From the NCBI RefSeq assembly GCF_010731715.1, contig NZ_AP022587.1:2604001-2668000 (forward strand): a stretch of 64,000 nucleotides of DNA, in the 5' to 3' direction. The translations under genes were made by a program, and so were the position numbers. The notes below the pieces were generated by a model, which saw only the letters and a program-made list of their open reading frames with translations, was not told the DNA's origin and did no database searches. The stretch is from Mycobacterium stomatepiae (GTDB lineage Bacteria > Actinomycetota > Actinomycetes > Mycobacteriales > Mycobacteriaceae). Each line of letters starts with the position of its first letter. Positions within the stretch are counted from its first letter, which is position 1. Shown in pieces: positions 28,433 to 37,742 of this stretch.

Positions 28433-28714
28433 ATGGCCGTATACGGGCTACTGGCAAAGGCGGCGGGAACGGTATTCACCGGCCTGGTCGGGGTGACGGC
28501 CTACGAAGTCGTGCGCAAAGCGGCGGCCAAGGCACCACTGCACGAGACCGCCGTCAAGGGCGCCGAGCTGGGACTGCGCGGCACCCGCAAGGCCGAAACT
28601 GCCGCGGAGTCGGCGCGACTCAAACTCGCCGATGTGATGGCCGAAGCCCGCGAGCGCATCGGCGAGGAGGCGCCCACCCCGTCGCTGGGCGACACCCACG
28701 ATCACGACCACTGA
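28433..28714 (+). CDS. pacL1: PacL1-type DUF1490 metal chaperone of CtpC
   Basis: A 93-residue small membrane protein, orthologue of Rv3269 (PacL1), which in M. tuberculosis stabilises the CtpC ATPase in membrane platforms and binds zinc. It has one N-terminal hydrophobic segment (VYGLLAKAAGTVFTGLVGVT), an Ala/Glu/Lys-rich amphipathic helix (about 35-75), and the C-terminal metal-binding tail GDTHDHDH. The start ATG 28433 is preceded by GGAGAAGGG and AGG. It is 9 bases before ctpC in one operon, and a Fur-like box lies just upstream. Confidence 0.92.
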   Translation: MAVYGLLAKAAGTVFTGLVGVTAYEVVRKAAAKAPLHETAVKGAELGLRGTRKAETAAESARLKLADVMAEARERIGEEAPTPSLGDTHDHDH

Positions 28715-28723
28715 TCGCTCGCC

Positions 28724-30898
28724 ATGAGCCTCGCGATCGTTGAAGACATCGCAACTGCCAAAGACCCAGCCTTAGAAGTACTTTCGGACGCCGCCGGCCG
28801 CATGCGGCTTTTGGTCCCATGGGTGCGTTTGAACACCCGCCGCGCCGTCGCGGTCGAAGAGGCCGTGGCCAAGCAGACCGGCGTGCGCGCCGTGCACGCT
28901 TACCCGCGCACCGGATCGGTCGTAGTCTGGTATTCACCGCGCCGCTGCGACCGCGCCGAGGTAATGGCGGCGATCAGCGACGCTGAACACGTTGCCAGCG
29001 AATTGATTCCGGCGCGCGCACCCCACTCGTCGGAGATCCGCAACTCCGACGTGCTGCGCATGGTCATCGGCGGCCTCGCCCTGAGCCTGCTCGGGGTGCG
29101 CCGCTATGTGTTCGCCCGGCCGCCGCTGCTTGGGCCCAGCGGCCGGGTGGTCGCCACCGGCGTCACGATCTTCACCGGCTACCCGTTCCTGCGCGGCGCC
29201 CTGCGTTCGCTGCGATCCGGCAGGGCCGGCACCGACGCACTGGTCTCGGCCGCGACCGTGGCGAGTCTGATCCTGCGCGAGAACGTGGTCGCGCTGACCG
29301 TGTTGTGGCTACTCAATATCGGCGAGTATCTACAAGATCTGACGTTGCGACGAACCAGGCGTGCCATTTCGGAGCTGTTGCGCGGCAGCCAGGACACGGC
29401 GTGGATCCGGCTGCCGGACGGCAACCAGGTCCAGGTCCCGATCGACAGCCTGGAGCTGGGCGACGAGGTGGTGGTGCACGACCACGTGGCGATCCCGGTG
29501 GACGGCGCAGTGGTCGACGGCGAGGCCATCGTCAACCAATCCGCGATCACCGGCGAGAACCTGCCGGTGAGCGTCGGCGTCGGAACACGCGTGCACGCAG
29601 GCTCGGTCGTGGTGCGCGGACGCGTCGTGGTGCGCGCCAAGGCCGTCGACAAACAAACCACGATCGGGCGCATCATCACCCGTGTCGAGGAGGCGCAGCA
29701 CGATCGGGCGCCCATCCAGACGGTCGGCGAAAACTTCTCGCGGCGCTTTGTTCCCAGCTCGTTCATCGTCTCGGCGATCACGCTGGCGATCACCGGCGAC
29801 GTCCGGCGCGCGATGACCATGCTGCTGATCGCCTGCCCGTGCGCGGTAGGCCTGGCCACCCCGACCGCGATCAGCGCCGCGATCGGCAACGGCGCCCGCC
29901 GGGGCATCCTGATCAAAGGCGGATCCCATCTCGAGCAGGCGGGCCGGGTCGACGCGATCGTGTTCGACAAGACCGGGACACTGACCGTTGGTCGCCCGGT
30001 AGTCACCAATATTGTTGCGATGCATAAGGATTGGCAACCCGAGCAGGTGCTGGCGTATGCGGCCAGCTCGGAGATCCATTCCCGCCATCCGCTGGCCGAG
30101 GCGGTCATCCGCTCCACCGAGGAACGCCACATCAGTATCCCGCCGCACGAGGAGTGCGAGGTGCTGGTCGGTTTAGGCATGCGGACCTGGGCCGACGGCC
30201 GCACCCTGCTGCTGGGCAGCCCGTCGCTGTTGCAGGCCGAGAAGGTCAGGGTGTCGAAGAAGGCCAAGGAGTGGGTCGACAAGCTGCGCCGCGAGGCCGA
30301 GACCCCGCTGCTGCTGGCGGTGGACGGCAAACTGGTCGGGCTGATCAGTCTGCGCGACGAAGTCCGGCCCGAAGCTGCCGACGTGCTGAAGCAGTTGCGC
30401 GCCAACGGGATTCGACGCATAGTCATGCTCACCGGCGATCACCCGGACATCGCGCGGGTGGTCGCCGGCGAGCTGGGCATCGACGAGTGGCGCGCCGAGG
30501 TCATGCCGGAGGACAAGCTCGACGTGGTGCGCCAGCTGCAGGGCGAAGGCTACATCGTCGGCATGGTCGGCGACGGCATCAACGACGCCCCGGCGCTGGC
30601 GGCGGCCGACATCGGCATCGCGATGGGGCTGGCCGGAACCGACGTCGCCGTCGAAACCGCCGACGTGGCGCTGGCTAACGACGACCTGCATCGCCTGCTC
30701 GACGTGCGGGATCTAGGCGCCCGGGCGGTCGATGTGATCCGAGAGAACTACGGCATGTCGATCGCCGTCAACGCCGTTGGGCTGATCATCGGTGCGGGCG
30801 GGGCCCTGTCCCCCGTGCTGGCCGCGATCCTGCACAATGCGTCGTCGGTCGCCGTGGTGGCCAATAGTTCTCGGTTGATCCGCTACCGCCTCGACTGA
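28724..30898 (+). CDS. ctpC: P1B-type metal-exporting ATPase CtpC
   Basis: A 724-residue heavy-metal ATPase that protects mycobacteria from zinc; manganese transport has also been reported. The N-terminal domain is ferredoxin-like but lacks a CxxC. Membrane helices follow, with the transport motif ACPCAVGLATP (Cys371-Pro-Cys373), the phosphorylation site DKTGTLTV (Asp415), the HP motif SSEIHSRHPLAEAV, and the hinge GDGINDAPALAAADIGIAMG. The last membrane pair contains the NYGMSIAVNAVGL stretch. It is the second gene after pacL1, probably under the palindromes upstream of pacL1. The PPE gene ends 10 bases after its stop on the other strand. Confidence 0.96.
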   Translation: MSLAIVEDIATAKDPALEVLSDAAGRMRLLVPWVRLNTRRAVAVEEAVAKQTGVRAVHAYPRTGSVVVWYSPRRCDRAEVMAAISDAEHVASELIPARAPHSSEIRNSDVLRMVIGGLALSLLGVRRYVFARPPLLGPSGRVVATGVTIFTGYPFLRGALRSLRSGRAGTDALVSAATVASLILRENVVALTVLWLLNIGEYLQDLTLRRTRRAISELLRGSQDTAWIRLPDGNQVQVPIDSLELGDEVVVHDHVAIPVDGAVVDGEAIVNQSAITGENLPVSVGVGTRVHAGSVVVRGRVVVRAKAVDKQTTIGRIITRVEEAQHDRAPIQTVGENFSRRFVPSSFIVSAITLAITGDVRRAMTMLLIACPCAVGLATPTAISAAIGNGARRGILIKGGSHLEQAGRVDAIVFDKTGTLTVGRPVVTNIVAMHKDWQPEQVLAYAASSEIHSRHPLAEAVIRSTEERHISIPPHEECEVLVGLGMRTWADGRTLLLGSPSLLQAEKVRVSKKAKEWVDKLRREAETPLLLAVDGKLVGLISLRDEVRPEAADVLKQLRANGIRRIVMLTGDHPDIARVVAGELGIDEWRAEVMPEDKLDVVRQLQGEGYIVGMVGDGINDAPALAAADIGIAMGLAGTDVAVETADVALANDDLHRLLDVRDLGARAVDVIRENYGMSIAVNAVGLIIGAGGALSPVLAAILHNASSVAVVANSSRLIRYRLD

Positions 30899-30907
30899 GC
30901 GTCACCG

Positions 30908-32450
30908 CTATTCCCGGTCCAAGTCCCACGTGCTGGGCAGCATCGGAATTGTTGGGCCACTGCCGAATTCGTCACCGACCAACGAGGTCAAGCCTGACCC
31001 GGTGACCCCCTTGCGTACCGTGCCCGCAAATCCGAGCATGCCCGCGCCCGAATCCGAGGCCATCTGCGATGCGCCTCCCCAGTCCGGTTCGACGTCGACG
31101 TTCATGTCCATGAACTCGTCGCCGTAGTCGCGGTGGTGCACCCGCTGCCGTCGTCGCGTCCGCGCCGCCTCCCGCGCACCCATGGCTGCCGCTGCTGCGG
31201 CGCTATCGGGTTGCGGCGCCTTCTTTTTCGCGCTCGCGCCGGCGCTGGCGCTCATCCCGGAGCCGAACCCGATGTCGGGCGGCGCGATGGCGTAGGGCGG
31301 CACGAATCCGGGTCCGCCCCCGGCGAGTGGCGCGGGCGGCGGAGCGGGACCGGCCACGGTGGTGGTCGGCACGGGGGCGGGCGCCGAAGCCGGAGCCGTC
31401 GCGGGCGCGGCGATCGGTGCTGTCCCGAGCGCCGGCACCAGGCCGGGCGAAGCGGGGACCGGCGGGGCTGGCGGCGCCGCCACGACGGGATGCGGTCCCG
31501 CGGCCAGCCCGGCCAGCCCCGCCAACCCCCCCGACGGCCCCAAGCGGGGCCACCGCGATCAGCACGGGCACCGCCAACAGTTCCGGCTGAGACCCCAGCC
31601 AGCTCGCGATCTCGGCGATGTGCGTCGGCCAGTCCAGGGTCTCGAGTTGGACCAAGTACTCGGCCGCCAAGGCCGGATTCTGCTGCAGCAATTGACCGTA
31701 CTGCTCGAAATCCTCGAGCAGCTCCAGCGCTCGGACCACCCAGAACAACAGTTGGCCCGGGTTCGTATAGGAGTCGTACGGAAGCCCGTTGACGGTCCCC
31801 TCGCCGGGTTTCCAATCGATCCCGAAGAGCCGCAGTATCTGCGCGATGAACTCGTTGAGCGGATTGTCGACCGTGGGGTCGTGATCCTCGTCTCCCGGAT
31901 CGTCGTCGGTCGCGGCGTCGGACTTCAGAATCTGAGGTGCCGGGCCCGCCTGCGGTGCGGCCGCCACCGCGGCGCCGGTGACGGCTTGGTACGTCGTCAT
32001 CGTGGTGGCTGCCTGCACCCACATCCTTGCGTAGTCGGCCTCGTTCACCGCGATCGGAATCGTATTGATGCCAAAGAAATTCGTCGCCACCAGCGCGCCG
32101 TGGAGGAGGTGGTTGGTGGCCAGTTCGCCCACGGTCGGCATCGCCGCCAACGCCGCGACGTAGGCCGCGGCCGCCTCCTCATGGACAGCGGCGGCCGCCG
32201 CGCTGGCGTGCGTCAGCCACGCCAGATACGGCGCATGTGCGGCCACATAAGACTCGGCGCTGGGGCCCTGCCAGGCGACCGCCTGCGTCTGCGCCAGCAA
32301 TGCGCCGAGTTCGTCGGCCGCCGAAGCGTATTCGACACTCAGCGCCTCCCACTCCCCTGCCGCGGCGAGCAACGACGCGGGACCGGGGCCGTTGCTCAAC
32401 AGCGCAGAGTGCACCTCCGGTGGCACCGCCATCCAGATCGGAGCCGTCAT
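30908..32450 (-). pseudogene. PPE-PPW family gene, frameshifted at a G7 tract
   Basis: The N-terminal PPE domain (about 180 residues, starting [19 protein letters not shown] with [20 protein letters not shown]) is intact from ATG 32450, but that frame runs out of the family after about residue 310 and stops at 31203. A second frame, open from 31543 to 30908, supplies the proper C-terminus: PPE-PPW motifs GFAGT and PMLPSTW. The frames meet at a run of seven C on the plus strand (31526-31532); removing one base joins them into about 513 residues. Either a real or phase-variable frameshift, or an assembly error. PPE proteins are exported by ESX systems and some act as outer-membrane nutrient channels. 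A Fur-like box lies upstream. Confidence 0.85.
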
Positions 32451-32829
32451 GCCACGTCAACCCCAGACGTCACGCGCAGATACCCCCTGCTGTAGGCGCT
32501 CTTGCGGGCATCAACTTAATGCAAATGGTTGTCATTATCAACTCATAGAAACGATCGACTCCCTGCAAGCGCTGCGGGCCCGGTTCCCGGCAGTGCGACG
32601 AGCCGTGCGGCGCCGTTTGCCTGTCGCGGCGCCGCTAAAGCCGGGGAACAAGCACACACATCGCTGATGCTCCCGGAAGTCGCTATCAGCCATGCGCTCT
32701 CAGCTGCTTGACACCTACTCACGTTGTGCCATCAGTGTTTGCGATGGCTCCCACAATGAAAACTAATGCTATTGCCCCGATACCACTGGACGGATACGGT
32801 CGGTCAAAGCAGGGCTTAGGGGGGCCAAA
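32451..32829. other. 379-base intergenic region between the PPE and monooxygenase genes
   Basis: No gene is supported here. It is less GC-rich than the surroundings, carries the Fur-like palindrome at 32521-32539, and ends with AGGGGGG, a good ribosome site for the gene at 32830. Both divergent genes must have their promoters in it. Confidence 0.6.
32521..32539. promoter_or_regulatory. Fur-box-like palindrome upstream of the PPE gene
   Basis: GCAAATGGTTGTCATTATC matches the Fur box GATAATGATAATCATTATC at 14 of 19 positions. It shares AATGGTTG-(C/T)-CATTA with the site before pacL1. It is 71 bases upstream of the PPE start and 291 bases before the divergent monooxygenase gene. Confidence 0.5.
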
Positions 32830-34242
32830 ATGGTTGTTAGTGTTACGGACTCGGCGTTTAACCCACGCGACGACGCTGGAATATTCGACAGTTTGCTCAG
32901 CGCCGAGCCGCCCTTCGATCAGCGATTGGTGTTCGACACCGCCTGCGTGCTCGGTGGCAGCATCGCGGGACTATTCGCTGCCCGGGTGCTGTCCGACTTT
33001 GCGCGCCATGTCGTGATCATCGAGCACGACGAACTTCATGATCGAGCGTCGCGACCGGGCGTGCCGCAGGGAGACCAACTACACGTGCTGTTGGCCGCCG
33101 GGGCTCAGTGGCTGGATCGGTGGCTTCCGGGTTTCACCGAGGAGGCGCTGGCTAATGGGGCCATCAGAATCACCTCCGAAGCCCAGACGCTCGACGGCAA
33201 CTCGATGGCACCAAGCACCCGCGAGTACGAAATGCTCAGCGCCACGCGGCCGTTGCTCGAATCAGTGGTCCGCACGACGGTGCTGTCCCGGGCCAATACA
33301 TCCGTCAAGTACGCCCGGGCGACCGGGCTGCGATATCGGGACGGCGCGGTAACTGCCGTCGAATTCGTGGACTCCGCCGGTACCGCCCTGTTGGCAGTCG
33401 ACTTCGTCGTCGACGCGATGGGTCGAGCCAGCCGGATCTCAAAATGGGTGAGCAACGCCGGGTTCGACCAGCCGCGGCTGGATCGGGTGGCCCTGCCGAT
33501 CAACTACGCGACGGCAATCTTTGACAGCTCGGAGGCGTCGGCGGATCTGCACGTCAACGCAATGATGTCAATCTTCAGCCCGGGCCACACCGTGGACGGT
33601 GTCGCGATAGCGAGCGCTGCCAAGGTAGAAAACGACCAGTGGATGGTCTGTTTGATCGGTTGCGGACCCGATCGCCCGGGCCAGACGCCCGACGACTTCC
33701 GGGCTACCTGCACACATCTTGAATCTTCTTTCGCGACGGTGGCAGCCGGTCAAGCTAGCCGCGACGTCACCACTTTTCACCAGATGGAAAGTAGACGACG
33801 GAATTTCACCGACCTGAGTAACTTTCCCGCGAGGTTGGTCAGCGTCGGCGACGCGGTGGCATCGTTTAACCCTGTCTACGGGCAGGGCATGTCATCGGCC
33901 GCGCTGCACGCATCCTGCCTATCGTCGTATTTGTCGGGCGCGGGCGAATTCGACTCGGTTGCCAAAGACTTCTTCGCACTACAGCATGTGGTGGTCGATG
34001 CGGCGCGGGATGTGTCCACCGCCGGCGACCGTGCCCGTCTGGATTTCCTGAATGGCGTCCCGTTGCCCGAAAGCACGCGCGGCCAGCGATGGGCGCAGGA
34101 TCAGATAACTCAGGCCACTTTCATCGACAGCAAGATCGCCGATCTCTATACCGACGTCCGGCTCATGATGCGACATCCCTCCGCGCTTGACGACCCCGCG
34201 GTCTTGCGACGGGCGGTAGCCGTCAACGGGGCAGCGTCCTAG
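32830..34242 (+). CDS. FAD-dependent monooxygenase/oxidoreductase
   Basis: A 470-residue flavoprotein related to the gene at 10651-12054. It has the FAD dinucleotide motif VLGGSIAGLFAARVLSDF (starting near residue 38), PQGDQLHVLLAAGAQWLDRW, and the second FAD motif LVSVGDAVASFNPVYGQGMS. The first 36 residues are an extension not seen in the paralogue. Substrate is unknown. The start ATG 32830 follows AGGGGGG at 6-7 bases. Base composition is slightly less GC-rich than in core genes, and the gene is in the block absent from H37Rv. Its last 4 bases overlap the stop of the YbaB-like gene on the other strand. Confidence 0.88.
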   Translation: MVVSVTDSAFNPRDDAGIFDSLLSAEPPFDQRLVFDTACVLGGSIAGLFAARVLSDFARHVVIIEHDELHDRASRPGVPQGDQLHVLLAAGAQWLDRWLPGFTEEALANGAIRITSEAQTLDGNSMAPSTREYEMLSATRPLLESVVRTTVLSRANTSVKYARATGLRYRDGAVTAVEFVDSAGTALLAVDFVVDAMGRASRISKWVSNAGFDQPRLDRVALPINYATAIFDSSEASADLHVNAMMSIFSPGHTVDGVAIASAAKVENDQWMVCLIGCGPDRPGQTPDDFRATCTHLESSFATVAAGQASRDVTTFHQMESRRRNFTDLSNFPARLVSVGDAVASFNPVYGQGMSSAALHASCLSSYLSGAGEFDSVAKDFFALQHVVVDAARDVSTAGDRARLDFLNGVPLPESTRGQRWAQDQITQATFIDSKIADLYTDVRLMMRHPSALDDPAVLRRAVAVNGAAS

Positions 34243-34592
34243 TCCGGCGCAAAGGTAGTGCCGTCGCGGCGGACCAACGGCGCCTGCCGCAGCGCGGCCA
34301 AGCGTTGGGCGAATTCTCTGACGAGGTAGGCCTGCCTGTCGGCTACGGCCGCCGCGGCCGCGCGCACGGTTTCGACGATCAGTCGCGCCAGTGGTTCGGA
34401 CCCGTTGTGGTAGGCGCTATCTCGTAGCCACAGCCCTGTCATCGCTCCCAGCCCGTCGACCTCCACAGTCACCGACGTGCACCGGCTCGTGACACGGACC
34501 GTCATCGACCGGCAGTGCTCATCCATCGTCTGAATCAGGTCACGCTGCTTCTCGATGCGCGCAATCAGCGAATTGGCAAGTCCGCCGGTCAA
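34239..34592 (-). CDS. YbaB/EbfC-like small protein, start uncertain
   Basis: The conserved part reads ANSLIARIEKQRDLIQTMDE, SRCTSVTVEVDGLGAMTGLW and EPLARLIVETVRAAAAAVAD, a pattern of the YbaB/EbfC nucleoid-associated family as found in mycobacterial ESX/PPE neighbourhoods. A TTG at 34592 gives a family-sized 117 residues. The frame stays open to an ATG at 34904, but that extension is Arg-rich and does not resemble a protein, so I leave it out. Role is unknown; DNA binding or secretion-associated function are both possible. Converges with the monooxygenase gene. Confidence 0.65.
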   Translation of the reverse strand: MTGGLANSLIARIEKQRDLIQTMDEHCRSMTVRVTSRCTSVTVEVDGLGAMTGLWLRDSAYHNGSEPLARLIVETVRAAAAAVADRQAYLVREFAQRLAALRQAPLVRRDGTTFAPD

Positions 34593-35300
34593 ATCGGGGC
34601 CATCCAGGTGTCGGGAGCACCGTCGGAGCCTTGTCCTCGCAGCGCGGCCTCGGCCCGACAATCTCGTCAACCTGGTCAGAGGTATGCAGGAAAGCTGCCG
34701 CACTGTGGCTGCGTCCGGCACCCGCCCTCGCACCCATCGGCGCGTCTCCCATGAGTGTGAAATCGCGCCTGGCACAGCAGCGCGCACGCCATGATGATCG
34801 CGACGAGCTGCGCCTACCGTCGGCTGTGGGTTTGCCCGACGGTGCCGTCCCGGGGCTTGCCTCCCGAAGCCGCAGCCGAGATCGTTTGACCGCTCGTATG
34901 TCACCCATGGTGGCGACGGCTCGGGGGCGGCGCTACGACGCGTTACCTATCAGATGCGAGTCACGCCCTCGCACTGAGCTTTTCGCGTTTGGATGGTGCG
35001 AGATCGGCGCCTCAGTCACTATCTCGCGCGAGGATACCGCGGCTGTGGAGCGTTCGCGCCCGAATACCGCTGACCGCATCGGGGTTTCGCTGGTTCCGGT
35101 ACGCTTCAGCAAGCAGGGAATTCTCAGCTGCTCAACTTCCGCTCACAGTGCCCAGGCCCCGCGTCGTCAGCTGTCATCCGGATCGCCGGTGCCCGGGTGT
35201 CAAGCCGGCAGCGGCAGCGGCCCCGGAGCCCGGAACGGCACACCGATCAGGGACCGCATCGTTAATCCGTCTAACCAGTAATCGGCGGAAGGGCGGATCC
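34593..35300. other. 708-base region without a convincing gene
   Basis: Several frames are open but none has gene-like composition or a recognisable family. The left part could encode an N-terminal extension of the YbaB-like gene (to 34904). The rest presumably carries the promoter of the methyltransferase gene at 35301. It may be decayed sequence in an accessory block. Confidence 0.5.
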
Positions 35301-36227
35301 GTGGCACGCAGCGACAACGACACCTGGGACCTGGCGACCAGCGTGGGGGCCACCGCCACCATGGTGGCCGCCGGGCGGGCCCGGGCCACCAAGGACGAGC
35401 TGATCGACGACCGGTTCGCCGAGCCGCTGGTGCGCGCGGTCGGCGTGGACTTCTTCACCCGGTGGGCCAACGCCGAGATCGACGGCGCCGACGTCGACGA
35501 GCCCGGCGCGCCGTGGGGCATGCAGCGCATGACCGACCTGCTGGCCGCCCGCACGCGCTACATCGATGCGTTCTTTGCCGACGCCCAGGCGGACGGCGAA
35601 GCCGCGGGCATCCGCCAGGTCGTCATCCTGGCCTCCGGCCTGGACGCGCGCGGATACCGACTCGACTGGGCCCCGGGAACGACGGTATTCGAGATCGACC
35701 AGCCGGAGGTCATCGCGTTCAAGACCACGACGATCGAAGCGCTCGGCGCCAAGCCCACCGCCGAGATCCGGGCCGTCGCGGTCGACCTGCGCCACGATTG
35801 GCCGTCGGCGCTGAAGCAGGCCGGGTTCGATACCGGCCGGCCGGCCGCGTGGGCCGCCGAGGGCCTGCTCGGCTTCCTGCCACCCGACGCGCAGGACCGT
35901 CTGCTGGATAGCATCACCGCACTGTCCGCCGACGGCAGCCGACTGGTGGCCGAGGTATTTCTGAACACCGGCTGCAACCAGCACGCGCTGGACGGCGCCA
36001 GCCAGCGGTGGCGGGAGAAAGGGCTCGATGTCGTACTCGACGATCTGGGCTTTCCGGGCGAGCGCAACGATGCGGCCACGTATCTGCGCGACCGCGGCTG
36101 GCATCCCATCAGCACTCCACTGAACGAATTGTTGGCCGACAACGGATTACCGCAGCAGCCCGACGGCGAAGATGCCCCGTTCGCCAAGAACTATTACTGC
36201 ACCGCAGTTTTGCACAGGGCAGGTTAA
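35301..36227 (+). CDS. TIGR00027-type S-adenosylmethionine-dependent methyltransferase
   Basis: A 308-residue member of the large mycobacterial family of putative SAM-dependent methyltransferases (leucine carboxyl methyltransferase-like fold). It begins [19 protein letters not shown], has [20 protein letters not shown] as the SAM-binding motif, and [13 protein letters not shown] and [19 protein letters not shown] further on. Substrates for this family are mostly unknown. The start is GTG 35301, preceded by GGAAGGGCGG; the longer open frame from 34989 is rejected. It lies 15 bases before the CoA-transferase gene. Confidence 0.9.
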   Translation: MARSDNDTWDLATSVGATATMVAAGRARATKDELIDDRFAEPLVRAVGVDFFTRWANAEIDGADVDEPGAPWGMQRMTDLLAARTRYIDAFFADAQADGEAAGIRQVVILASGLDARGYRLDWAPGTTVFEIDQPEVIAFKTTTIEALGAKPTAEIRAVAVDLRHDWPSALKQAGFDTGRPAAWAAEGLLGFLPPDAQDRLLDSITALSADGSRLVAEVFLNTGCNQHALDGASQRWREKGLDVVLDDLGFPGERNDAATYLRDRGWHPISTPLNELLADNGLPQQPDGEDAPFAKNYYCTAVLHRAG

Positions 36228-36242
36228 GAGGAAGGCCTCGAT

Positions 36243-37430
36243 ATGCCAAACAGCCAGCCGCCCAAGCCACTTGACGGATATCGGGTTCTCGATTTCACGC
36301 AGAACATCGCCGGGCCGCTGGCCGGGCAGATCATGGCCGACCTCGGTGCCGAAGTGATCAAGGTCGAGGCACCCCACGGCGAGGCGGCCCGGCAGATCGT
36401 CGCGGTGCTGCCGGGCCGGCCGCCCCTGCCCACGCTGTTTTGGCCGCACAACCGCGGCAAGAAGTCGGTGGCGGTGGACTTGACCAATGACGAAGCCAAG
36501 CAACAGATCTTGCGGCTGGTCGACACGGCCGACGTCGTGCTCGAGGGTTTCCGCCCCGGGGTGATGGAGCGAATGGGCTTGGGACCCGATGAGTTACGGT
36601 CCCCCAATCCGAAACTAATCTACGCTCGCCTGTCCGCTTACGGTGGCAATGGTCCGGAGGGCAGCCGGCCGGGCGTCGACCTGATGGTCGCGGCCGAGTC
36701 GGGCATGACCACCGGAATGCCCACGCCGAGCGGCAAACCACAGATCATTCCGTTCCAGCTCGTCGACGCCGCCAGTGGCCACGTGCTCGCCCAGGCGGTG
36801 CTGGCCGCGCTGCTGAATCGCGAGCGCCACGGCGTGGCGGACGTGGTCCGAGTCGCGATGTACGACGTCGCGGTGGGGCTGCAGGCCAGCCAGCTGACGA
36901 TTCACCTCAACAAGCCCACCGAGCAGCCCAGGCCGAAGCCGGACGCGGCACCAACTACCAGGAAGCGCAAGGGCGTTGGCTTCGCCACCCAGCCATCGGA
37001 TGCCTTCAAGGCCGCCGACGGGTACCTGGTGATCAGCGCTTATGTGCCCAAGCACTGGGCGAAGCTGTGCGAGATCATCGGCCGGCCCGACATGCTGGAC
37101 GACGAGCGGTTCATCGACCAGCGGTCGCGCGCGTTGAATTATCCGGAGTTGACCGAGGAACTCGAGTCGGCGCTGGCCGCAAAGACCGCCGCCGAATGGG
37201 TTGAGCTGCTCCAAGAAGGCGGCTTGATGGCCTGCCTGGCATACACCTGGAAGCAAGTGGTCGACACCCCACTATTCGCCGAAAACGAACTCGCCCTGAC
37301 GGTCGGCAGTGGTGCCGATGAAATCACGGTGATCCGCACCCCGGCCCGCTACTCCAGCTTCGACGCGGCCGCCACCGCTCCGCCACCCGCTCCGGGCCAG
37401 CACAACGACATGTTTCTGGCCGAGTCCTGA
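36243..37430 (+). CDS. Class III (CaiB/BaiF) CoA-transferase
   Basis: A 395-residue formyl-CoA transferase-like enzyme, orthologue of Rv3272 by position. It starts with LDGYRVLDFTQNIAGPLAGQ and has IMADLGAEVIKVEAPHGEAA, FWPHNRGKKSVAVDLTNDEA and YARLSAYGGNGPEGSRPGVD. The aspartate in VADVVRVAMYD corresponds to the region of the family's catalytic Asp. A roughly 25-residue basic, proline-rich insertion (EQPRPKPDAAPTTRKRKG) interrupts the middle. Substrate is unknown. It probably shares a transcript with the methyltransferase gene 15 bases upstream. Confidence 0.9.
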   Translation: MPNSQPPKPLDGYRVLDFTQNIAGPLAGQIMADLGAEVIKVEAPHGEAARQIVAVLPGRPPLPTLFWPHNRGKKSVAVDLTNDEAKQQILRLVDTADVVLEGFRPGVMERMGLGPDELRSPNPKLIYARLSAYGGNGPEGSRPGVDLMVAAESGMTTGMPTPSGKPQIIPFQLVDAASGHVLAQAVLAALLNRERHGVADVVRVAMYDVAVGLQASQLTIHLNKPTEQPRPKPDAAPTTRKRKGVGFATQPSDAFKAADGYLVISAYVPKHWAKLCEIIGRPDMLDDERFIDQRSRALNYPELTEELESALAAKTAAEWVELLQEGGLMACLAYTWKQVVDTPLFAENELALTVGSGADEITVIRTPARYSSFDAAATAPPPAPGQHNDMFLAES

Positions 37431-37742
37431 TTTCTCGCACCGACTTTCTTTGAATCGCCCATGAAACGACTTGTTGTCAAACGACGGACACCTGGGTTTC
37501 TTTGAGTTGTCGATGAATCGGTAGGGGTTTATCCGGGCAATCGGGCAGTCGCGGAAAGCTTCCTCATACGAACTAGCCGCAGGCGGCGCAACGTCTTGCC
37601 GTCCGCTTATCTGACTTGTCTTGGTTGCCAAGGCCGATAGGCGCATGATTGACGCACGACGTTCTACCGGTCATAAAGAAGTCGTCAGCCCGCGGGAGTG
37701 ACCGCCGCTTGCCGACTTCCTAACCGCTGGAGGAGTCGACCT
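37431..37742. other. 312-base intergenic region before the SulP-carbonic anhydrase gene
   Basis: No gene is seen. TTTCTTTGA occurs twice, at 37446-37454 and about 50 bases further, each followed by similar GAATCG/GAGTTG strings. GGAGGAG at 37730-37736 is the ribosome site of the next gene. No clear sigma-factor promoter could be assigned. Confidence 0.5.

Noticed and set aside
32752..32775. CAATGAAAACTAATGCTATTG as a third Fur-like site
   Set aside because: Only the outer CAAT/ATTG pair is symmetric and the shared AATGGTTG core is missing.
34631..35281. 216-codon plus-strand frame in the gap before the methyltransferase gene
   Set aside because: No recognisable motif and no ribosome site; residue composition is not protein-like. 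Left as a region without a supported gene.
37446..37510. Repeated TTTCTTTGA strings before the SulP-carbonic anhydrase gene as a CRISPR or operator array
   Set aside because: Only two short copies with divergent flanks; nothing indicates an array and no consensus operator fits.
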